Shown here in pieces: positions 55,490-64,000 of a stretch of 64,000 nt of DNA; within the stretch, counting starts at the first letter, position 1, and each line of letters opens with the position of its first letter. A program made the translations under genes and the position numbers. This DNA comes from Sarcophilus harrisii. Its lineage: Eukaryota > Chordata > Mammalia > Dasyuromorphia > Dasyuridae. The notes beneath the pieces are model-generated. The model saw only the letters and a program-made list of their open reading frames with translations. It made no database searches and had not been told where the DNA came from. Location of the stretch: assembly GCF_902635505.1 (NCBI RefSeq), contig NC_045426.1, positions 671,493,087 through 671,557,086 on the forward strand, given 5' to 3'.

Positions 55490-58400
55490 TTTCATTGATT
55501 ACCAGCACTACCTTGGCCACTATTTCTCTCAGACCTTGATAGAGAAAGTCCAGGACGCTGAATGCAAAAAACTTTTAGGAATAGTAGTGAACCCTTCCCA
55601 AAAGTCCCCAGACCTGCTTTCAGCCTAGCCCTCAGACTCATCATCCTGTGGCAATGGCCAGATAATGAGGCAGCAGATGTGGATACACTGGAAGCTGTAG
55701 TCACAAGACGCACACATAGGTGGCCCAGTCTATGGGTGGTCTTCTCACTGGAAGCAGCACTAAGATTCAGCAGCTCTGTAGATGTTTGAGTAACTTTTAA
55801 GGCTCTACTCACTCCTAGTGTGAGGAAAGGACTAGAAAAGATATCCTAACGATTGTCTGCTTACCTACCCCTGGCCTGATAACCACAGCAAGAAGGGGAT
55901 CCCTCCCTGTAATCAAAATACAAATGAAGGTAATAAATTGACTGTAAAATTTATTCCAATCATGACTGGTGCATGGAATGTATATACACTTATAGACAAC
56001 ACAAAATCTAGAAGACATGAAAGACAAAAAGCTCAAGTTGCAAGAGAACTCAGCATGTATCATATTTAAATAGTAGCTCAGAGTGAACTAAGGCTGACAA
56101 ATAAAGGCCACCTAACTGAAGTCAGAGCTGGATACGTGGTTTTTTCTGGAGTGGTCACAGTGAAGGGGAGCACCATGAAGCTGGTGCATGTTTTGAAATC
56201 AACTAATCTAGTCAACAAACTTGTTTGCCAACCAAGAAGATGGGCCCATGACAATGCAATTACCACTTGCAGGAAAATGCCATGCCAACATCATCAGGGC
56301 CAGTGCTTCCACCATGATGAGATCAAAGAAAAATCTTACAAAGACCAGGAGACCTTCATTATCGATGTGCCAAAGGAAGACAAGCTTATAATTCTGGGTG
56401 ACTTTAATGCTAGTATAGACTCAGACTGCCAAAAATGGCAAGGAGTCCTTGAGAAGAATGGAGCTGTAAACAGTAAAGGCAACGATCATTTACTATTGAG
56501 GACTTCTGCATCTCGTGACCTTCTCTTTACCAACACTGTCTTCCATTTACCTAACTGAAATAAAACTTTGTGGCTATGCCCTTGCAGCAAACATTGGCTT
56601 TAACAAATGAAAGCTTTTTAAATGGGGAATTAGGCCCCCACATGTGGTCATGTAATTGTGGGAATCATGAAAAATTTGGCAACTGTAAAAGGTTTCTGAA
56701 TGCAATGATCAAATATTAATTCAAAATCAAACATACAAGGAATCTGAGGTGTTTTCTGGCAGCACTTGTCCATGTTGCATCGTGTAACTTCACCAAAACC
56801 TTGCACTCTTTACACTGTACATGCATAAATGCTACCAGAAATACCATGACTCAGATTTAAGATAGGGATCCACAAAAATTTCTCAGGCAAAAGGGGTCAT
56901 GAGTGGAAAAAGCTTTAGAAACCCCATAATGGACTATGTGATTCTAAGGAAAAGAGACAGGATGTGAGAATGACAAGGCAAAGTGTGATGCAGAGTGCTA
57001 GACTGATCATAGACCTATCCTCTCCAAGCTAAATATTCCCATTCAACAAGAACAACAGCCTCAAGGCAAAATGACTACCAGAAGAATTAAGGTAAGCATA
57101 TTAGAGCGCTTCTCTGAGTGGGAACAGTTTGTTGCTAACTTGGAAAGTTTAGCCAGTGCACAGTTGGCATCAGTGGAACAGAAAAGGAGTGGGAAGTTTT
57201 CAAAGATTTGCTCTACAGCACTGCATTTGCTCATCGGGTTGAGAACACTAGCAAACATAAGGACTTGGTTGATGGAAATGATGGGGAAATTGAGAAACCG
57301 CTAAATAAAAAACAAGAACTCCACAAGGTGTACCATCAGGATAGGTTATCCTTCTCTTAAGGAGACATTCTTTAATTCCGTCAAAAATAAAGCAAAGTGA
57401 AATTGAGAGAGATGCATGATTCTTGTGTCAGTAACAAGGCAGATGAAATTCAGTTTTATGTTGATAGTAATAATACAAAGTGCTTTTATGAAACCTTGAA
57501 GATTATTTATGGGCCAAAATTCTACTCAATGCTGATGAAGTCACATTGATTAGTGATCCTAGGGAGGTGGGATGAACACTTCCATCATGTTCTCAACATA
57601 CTGTTAATAGTGTTGAATGTTACCTCAGATTGAAGTCAATCCCTCCCTAGCTGAAGTCCCAACTGATGAAGAGATTTTGAATGCTATTAGGACAACAATC
57701 AACCATATAAAATATGGCAAAGCACCTGGCACTTTTCTATTCCAGCTGAGATTTACAAGGTGAGTGGTCCATTGCTGACTGAAAATTTCCAGGTTATGTG
57801 ACAAGAGGAGGTTACCCCCCAGGAGTTCTAGGACACCTCTGTTGCTCATCTCTATAAAATTAAAGGGAATAGATTGTCCTTTGACAATCAAGGTAGTCAT
57901 TGCTGGCAAGATTCTTGCCAGAGTCCTCCTAAATAGGCTGATCCTTCACCTTCATCTATCTGAGAACCATTATGGCTTCAGACGGGACCAAGGAACAGTC
58001 TATAAGGTCAATTTGCTGCATAACAACTCCAGGAGAAATGGTAGGAGCAAAAGAGAGATCTGTATATAATGTGGGGTTTTTTTGGTGGATTTGTTCAAGG
58101 CCTTTGATACTGTCCAATAATGAGGTCTTATGAAAAATTACCCCAAAGTTTGGTTTCCCAGAAAAGTTCATCAATATTGTATGTTAATTTCATAATGGCA
58201 TGCTTACCCATGTTCTGGATAATGGATGATGATCTCATACTTTCCCAGTCATCAGTGGAGCAAAACAAAGCAGTGTGATTGCTCCTGGCTTTTTAACATG
58301 ATGTTTTCAGCCATGTTGTTAAATACTTTCATTGAGGATGAACATGGAATCAAGGTCAGCTACCACACTGATAATAAATTCCTTAATATGAAAAGGCTAG

Positions 58401-59375
58401 AAGCCAAAACTAAAATGGAGGGAATATTGATAGAAGATTTTTGTTTGCAAATGATGTACACTCAATTCAGTCTCTGAAGCTGAGATGCAACAAAGTATGA
58501 TCAATTTTTTTGCTGTTTGCACTAATTTTGGTCTAACAGTTAACACCAAGAAAACATAAGTACTCTATCAACCAGCACCACATCATCCATATCTGGAGTC
58601 ATTTGTTATAGCAAATGGAGATGTTTTGAAGTTCACTTATTTTGGCAGTAAACTTTGCGGGGATATACACATTGATAATGAAGTTGACATATGCATTGTT
58701 AGAACTAGCTCAGTGTTTGAGGGGCTCCGAAGGAAAGAGAAGAGGTGTTAGGCTAACTATCAAACTAAAGGTCTATAGAGCTGTTGTGCTGACCTCATTG
58801 TTGTTTGCCTGTGAAACCTGGAGAGTATTCTAGCATTATGCCAGGAAACTGAAACCTTTTCATCTGAATTGTCTTAAATTCAGACACTGAGATTTTTTTT
58901 TTTGAATTGAACTGCCAAGTATTCAATCTCTATTGCAGAGAGGCTGGCCACATTTAGGATTCTCAACTGTTGCTTATCAAAAAGTCTGTTTCAAGGAGAA
59001 TTCACACAGAGCAAGTGTTCACGTAATGGTAAAAAGAAAACATGAGACAATGATACTCTCAAGATCTCTTTTAAGAACTTTAGAATTGATTGTATGATAG
59101 GGAAAACAAGCACAGGACCATCCAAGATGGAGGGCCCTCATCAGACAAGGTGCTGTGCTCTATGAAAAAAGCAGAATTGAAGTAGCTCAAAAGAAATGTG
59201 AGGATCCATTCCAATTGTTCACATGGATTATTTGAGCCCAGGTGGCAAAGAATTCCAAACTCATATTGGTCTGATCAGTCATAGAAAGATATATTGTAAA
59301 TTGATTCTAACATAGTGATGCATTTTGGTCCTCTTTTAAAATGAAGGAAAACAATCAACCAACCATAATTGACAA
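55490..59375 (+). mobile_element. RTE-type LINE, decayed, split by a hAT derivative
   Basis: The endonuclease begins with TGAWNV (55966) and carries LIILGDFNAS (56386) and DLLFTNTVFHLPN (to 56558). RT text follows: KILARVLLNRL (57907), the NHYGFRRDQGT loop, VDLFKAFDTV (58086), NFGLTVNTKKT (58530), then LKVYRAVVLTSLLFACETW near 58790. The 3' end (59260-59375, 'ggtctgatcagtcatagaaa', 'gcattttggtcctcttttaa') is the marsupial RTE tail type. Many stops and frameshifts, so it is dead. The first 300 bp are assigned less firmly. Confidence 0.75.
56605..56927 (+). mobile_element. Short non-autonomous hAT derivative (MITE-like)
   Basis: About 320 bp without coding capacity. Its left half matches the left end of the hAT at 16383 ('ttaattcaaaatcaaa', 'ttctggcagcactt', 'gttgcatc') and its right end matches that element's right end ('tttctcaggcaaaaggggtc'). 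It has AAAGCTTTTT-type inverted ends and interrupts the RTE endonuclease. Confidence 0.75.
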
Positions 59376-59760
59376 CTATTGAACAACTGTCACCAAAAGA
59401 CAGATAGTCACAAGAGTGCCAGCACCAGTTACAGCCTAAGAGTGCCAGCACTCTACAAGCAACTGTTTCTGCTTCTAGCCTGGCACTCATGGCTAAAAGA
59501 ATCCAATTATTATCACCAATTGCCTGCCAACTACTGCCTACAGGGCAAGCACAACATAACAGCACAACAGCTCTGTAGACCTTCAGTTTTATAGTTAGTC
59601 TAATATTCTTCTCTCTCATACTTTCTTTTGGAGCCTCCCAAGAGGCAACATATGCCAGGCATGTCAAATCACCACCACCATTACCATCAATTTGACTTCT
59701 AGATCTTTTTGACCCCAATAAATAGAGCCCTAATGTTTGAATCCAAGAATCTTAGGAATA
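59376..59760 (-). mobile_element. Inverted RTE-derived fragment
   Basis: On the reverse strand, RLTIKLKVYRAVVL at about 59600-59560 repeats the RTE text near 58755-58795, in opposite orientation to the RTE just upstream. The flanks (59390-59550) are unfamiliar. Confidence 0.5.
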
Positions 59761-60109
59761 GCAGTATCTCCAGTCTGGTCCTTGTAGCCATCATTTTGGG
59801 AAATAATCTGTGAAAATGCTTGACAACTTGACAACTGTTTTTTCAGTTTTCATAACTACTGAAGATCCAGAAAAGAATGTTTTGGCTACCAAAGCCATTA
59901 ACACTGTCAAATGATTCAACATAAAAAAAAAAAAAAAAAAACTATAATAAACTACTGTACCAGCTTCTGGTACAGAGTAGGCTGGGAAGTACCAGTGTGT
60001 GGCCATGGGGGTCACAGAATCACAGGTTGTCAAACACAGAAGGGGTCTTATTTCAATCAGACAGATCCATTCATGAACATGATTTCCCCCACAACATACC
60101 AAATATGGA
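59761..60109. other. Unassigned, with A19 run at about 59922
   Basis: The A run could end a retro-inserted sequence. No gene recognised. Confidence 0.35.
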
Positions 60110-60955
60110 GCCATTGTTGGTGGAGTTGTGAACGAATCCAACCATTTTGGAGAGTAGTTTGGAACTATGCTCAAAAAGTTATCAAACTGTGCATACCCTT
60201 TGATCCAGCAGTGTTACTACTGGGATTATATCCCAAAGAGATTATAAAGAAGGGAAAGGCACCTGTATGTGCACGAATGTTTGTGGCAGCCCTTTTTGTA
60301 GTGGCTAAAAACTGGAAACTGAATGGATGTCCATCAGTTGGAGAATGGCTGAATAAATTGTGGTATATGAAAATTATGGAATATTACTGTTCTGTAAGAA
60401 ATGACCAACAGGATGATTTCAGAAAGGCCTGGAGAGACTTACACGAACTGATGCTGAGTGAAATGAGCAGGACCAGGAGATCATTATATACTTCAACAAC
60501 AATACTATATGATGACCAGTTCTGATGGACCTGGCCATCCTCAGCAACGAGATCAACCAAATCATTTCTAATGGAGCAGTAATGAACTGAACTAGCTATG
60601 CCCAGAAAAAGAACTCTGGGAGATGACTAAAAACCATTACATTGAATTCCCAATCCCTATATTTATGCACACCTGCATTTTTGATTTCCTTCACAAGCTA
60701 ATTGTACAATATTTCAGAGTCTGATTCTTTTTGTACAGCAAAATAACGTTTTGGTCAGGTATACTTATTGTGTATCTAATTTATATTTTAATATATTTAA
60801 CATCTACTGGTCATCCTGCCATCTAGGGGAGGGGGTGGGGGGGTAAGAGGTGAAAAATTGGAACAAGAGGTTTGGCAATTGTTAATGCTGTAAAGTTACC
60901 CATGTATATATCCTGTAAATAAAAGGCTATTAAATAAAAAAAAAAAAAATTTCCA
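60110..60955 (+). mobile_element. L1 3' end, 5'-truncated, youngest-looking copy
   Basis: The ORF2 C-terminus is open from about 60110 to its stop at 60525, with the CWWSCE knuckle, IPFDPA, LLGLYPKE and MEYYCSVRND, all L1 hallmarks. The 3' UTR with a G-rich run, AATAAA and poly(A) follows. The upstream frame to 59911 is unrelated read-through. Confidence 0.9.
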
Positions 60956-62140
60956 ACCACTGGAACTACTGAATCCTAAAAGAGTGCATTTCATTTTCCC
61001 CTTTCATTGATAGGGAATTTTTTTCTCAAAGAAACAATTCTAATGAGGAGGAAAAATGAAATAGAAATGAAAAGACTATATGGAAGCATAGTAAACTCAA
61101 CAGTTTTGATATTTAAAAGTTGAACAGAAGCTAAAAACAAGGGCAGATAACAGGATGAATATAGTTCTTTTTTTTTTTTTAAAGCAATGATGCTCATTAG
61201 TGGTGATGCTTAGACAGATTAGATCAACAGAAGAATATTTCATTTTATTTTCACTATGTTAGGCTCAGATAAGGCATAGGACTGCTGTGTGGAGGTGAAA
61301 AGAAAGGACAATGATTACAAACAATACTAGAAAACTGGATGATGCACATCATCAGAAAGGGCAAGCTCAGCATTCTTTAGATAAGATTCTGATAACTGCA
61401 GCAATTCTCTGAGGAGGGGAAGGTAGAAGTGGAGAAGTTAGCCCATCCCACTCTGCAAGACAGAGCTCCACAGTCTCTGATCACACCCTTTGCCTCTTTC
61501 TCAGAAAAGGACAAAAATAAGATCTCCACCCTCTACTATGACTTCATTTCAAAGGACCAAGTTAAAGTGTGAAGGTCCTCAAATAAACCACAGAAGACTG
61601 TCCTGACCCTGTAGCTACAAGGAGGAGCTTGCTACTATTTGTGACTTTTAGGCAAGAAAACTCAAGTTACCATAGTTGGGGAGGAGTAGTTTTAATCTGT
61701 GAGGCTGCCATAGTTTATTATCTGAGTTTGGATATGGCGCTATCTTGTGGATAACCTGAGTCACCACCCATATTACTTTTGACACTACAATTTGCATCAC
61801 AAGAAAAAGTGCATTATAGAAGTTGTTTTATTGAACTGACTGTCTTGAGTCAGCACTAAGAACCATCCTTAGTGCTGATGGTTCTGTTATGTCAATACTG
61901 CTCACTGTCAAGCCTTACAACTTGGATGGGAGGCTGCAAAGGACCCCCAATGTTGCCCTGGTAGCTAGTATAGTTGAGTCAAAAGAAAATCCTAGGAGGT
62001 AAAGGAATTGCTAAACTATGGAATCCTCAGATGAGTCATCTCTCAATTTAACAAACCTGAAGAATCGGTGTTCATGGCCAATGGGAGTAGGAGGTAAATG
62101 AATAGTTCTGGCTGTTTTTCTTCCTTTTTTTCAGAGTTTA
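60956..62140. other. No recognised gene or repeat
   Basis: About 1.2 kb. The only structure seen is an inverted repeat at 61850-61878. Confidence 0.45.
61850..61878. other. Perfect 11-bp inverted repeat
   Basis: TCAGCACTAAG, a 7-nt loop, then CTTAGTGCTGA. An alternative 8-bp stem, GAACCATC/GATGGTTC, overlaps it (61860-61883). Confidence 0.6.
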
Positions 62141-64000
62141 TCAGTTCTTTATCTGTTATGGGTTGTATTTTATTTACTTTGTGAGTCATTTGTAGGTGAT
62201 CTGGACCATTATGTTGCTGAGAAGAGCTGAGTCCAGTTGAGATGATCATCACACAATGTTGCTGATACTGTGTATGATGTTTTTCTGATTCATTTCACTT
62301 GGATTCAATTCATAATAGTCTTTCCAGGCTTTTTTGAAATCTGTCTGTTCATCATTTCTTATTACATAATAGTATTCTATCACATTCCTATGCCACAACT
62401 TATTCAGTCATTCCAAGTTGATGGTCATTCCGAATATTTTGCCACAACAAAAAAGTTGTTAAAATATTGTTGCATATATAGGTCCTTTTCCCTTTTTTAG
62501 GATGTTTTTAGGATACAGATCTAGTAGATCTAGTAGTGATATTGTTGGGTCAAAGGATATGCACAGTTTGGTTGCCCTTTGAGCATAGTTCCAAATTCCT
62601 CTGCAAAATGTTTGAATCAGTTGCAACTCCACCAATAGTGCATTAGTGCCCCAATTTTTCCACATCTTTTCTAATATTTATTAATTTCCTTTTTTTTTTT
62701 TTTTTTTTTTTTTTGTTATATTGGCCAATATGTGAGGTGGTATCTCAGAGTTGTTTTAACTTGCATTACTCTAATCAAAAGTGATTTAGAGCACTTCTTC
62801 ATTGCCTATATATAGCTTTGATTTCATCTTCTGAAAATTGTCTGTTCATATCTTTTGACCCTTTATCAATTGGATGATGACAAATATTCTTATGAATTTT
62901 ACTCAGCTCTCTCTATATAAGACCTTTTCCCTGGTAGTAAAAATATTTTCTTAGCTTTCTGCCTTCTTTCCAATCTTGGTTATATTGGCTTTGTACAAAA
63001 ATATTTAAATTTAATATAACCAAAATGATCTATTTTGTACACTCTCTAAATTTTCCCCTTCCCATAGATCTGACAGGTACACTATTCCTTGCTCTTCTAA
63101 TATGCTTATAGTACTTCCCTTTACATCTAAATTATGTGTTTATTTGGACCTTACCTTGGTATATGGTGTGAGATGTTGGTGTATATTTAGTTTGTGTCCT
63201 ATTATTTTCCAGTTTTCTCAGTAGTTTTTGTCAAATAATGAGTTCTTACCCCAAAAGTAGGAGTCTTTGGGTTTATTAAACATTAGATTACTTTAGTTAT
63301 TAACTACTGTGTCCTATGTATCTAATCTATTCCACTGATATGCTACTTTATTTCTTAGAGTAATATTCTTGACCCCTTGTTCCAGATAAATTCTGTTTCT
63401 ATTTTTTCTGGCTGTATAAAACAAAATTTTTTTGGTAGTTTGATTGATATGGCACTGAATAAGTAAATCAGTTTAGGCAGAATTGTCATTTTTTATTATA
63501 TTGGTTCAGTGTCCTCATGAGCAATTGATAATTTTTCAAATATTTAGATTTGAATTTATTTGTGTGAAAAGGATTTTGTAACTGGGTTCATATAGTTCCT
63601 GGGTTTGTTTTGGCAGATAGACTCCTAAGTATTTTACATTGTTTGCCATAATTTCAATGGAATTCATCTTTTTATCTCTTGCTACTAGACAGTTGATCAA
63701 AAAAGAAATGCAGATGTTTATCCTATATTCTGCAACTTTGCTAAAGTTATTTCAAGTAATTTTTAGTTGATGCTTTATCATACCATCATATCTGCAAATA
63801 ACAATAGTTTTGTTTCCTCATTGCCTATTCTAATTCCTTCAATTTATTCTTTTTTTATTGCTAACATTAACATTTCTAGTACTATGTTGAATAATAATGA
63901 TAGTGGATATTCTTGTTTTACCTCTCTTCTTACTGTGAAAGCTTCTAGCTTATCTCCACTACAGATAATGCTTGTTGATGGTTTTAGATAGATATTATCA
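62141..64000 (-). mobile_element. L1, minus strand, running off the window
   Basis: The reverse complement shows the L1 3' region, ORF2 C-terminus (IWNYAQRATKLCISFDPTISLL, 62560-62600) and further ORF2 text to the window edge. T-rich stretch at 62690-62715. Decayed. Confidence 0.8.

Noticed and set aside
55492-55812. 106-residue minus-strand open frame
   Set aside because: No family match. It lies antisense to the likely 5' part of the RTE element.
56136-56558. 140-residue open frame as a gene
   Set aside because: GDFNA and NTVFHLPN show it to be part of a decayed RTE endonuclease.
59911-60525. 204-residue open frame as a host gene
   Set aside because: Its last two thirds are the L1 ORF2 C-terminus. 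The first third starts in a poly(A) run and has no family match.
1-64000. CRISPR array, bacterial operon or phage content
   Set aside because: Spliced gene, SINEs, LINEs and LTRs mark the whole window as vertebrate. No regularly spaced identical repeats were seen.

Overview
The window reads as nuclear DNA of a marsupial, possibly an Australian one. It is AT-rich, has long introns, and is packed with marsupial-type interspersed repeats. These are several L1 3' ends with one shared tail type, half-L1-like copies, an RTE element whose 3' end matches the marsupial RTE/SINE tail type, tRNA-derived SINEs, and old L2, CR1/L3 and MIR copies. The species call comes from recognising repeats by eye, not from a search.

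One host protein gene is visible: a ceramide synthase closest to CERS4, on the minus strand. Ten coding exons can be placed from 52580 (start codon) down to 32446 (stop). Every junction has AG/GT borders and keeps frame, giving 383 residues with no internal stop. The protein has an N-terminal membrane segment, a Hox-like domain, a TLC catalytic domain with an intact Lag1p motif, and an acidic RSD-containing tail. A non-coding 5' exon must lie above 52581, but I could not find it. By eye the protein is only about half identical to human CERS4, so it may be a fast-evolving orthologue or a separate paralogue.

Layout. 1-5700: L1 copies, including a minus-strand L1 hit twice at one target site. 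5700-15200: mostly unrecognised sequence with microsatellites, one L1 tail, a MIR and L1 pieces. 15240-21300: a layered nest in which an L2 LINE is split by an L1, by a 3.7 kb hAT DNA transposon (itself carrying a solo LTR, an L1 tail and a SINE) and by an unclassified insert. 21300-32400: old L1, MIR/L2 tails, a half-L1-like element, a 5'-truncated L1, then the 3' flank of the gene. 32446-52580: the ceramide synthase gene. Its 12.1 kb first visible intron is almost entirely repeats: an LTR element with a tRNA-Glu-type primer site, a related LTR fragment, an ERVK-like element with a tRNA-Lys-type primer site, and L1/half-L1 copies. 52600-64000: a minus-strand half-L1-like copy, an RTE element split by a short hAT derivative, a young L1 3' end and a further L1 running off the window.

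I found no CRISPR array, operon, rRNA or free-standing tRNA gene. The most notable items are the divergent but intact ceramide synthase gene, the hAT parent/derivative pair, and the LTR element whose two ends differ.
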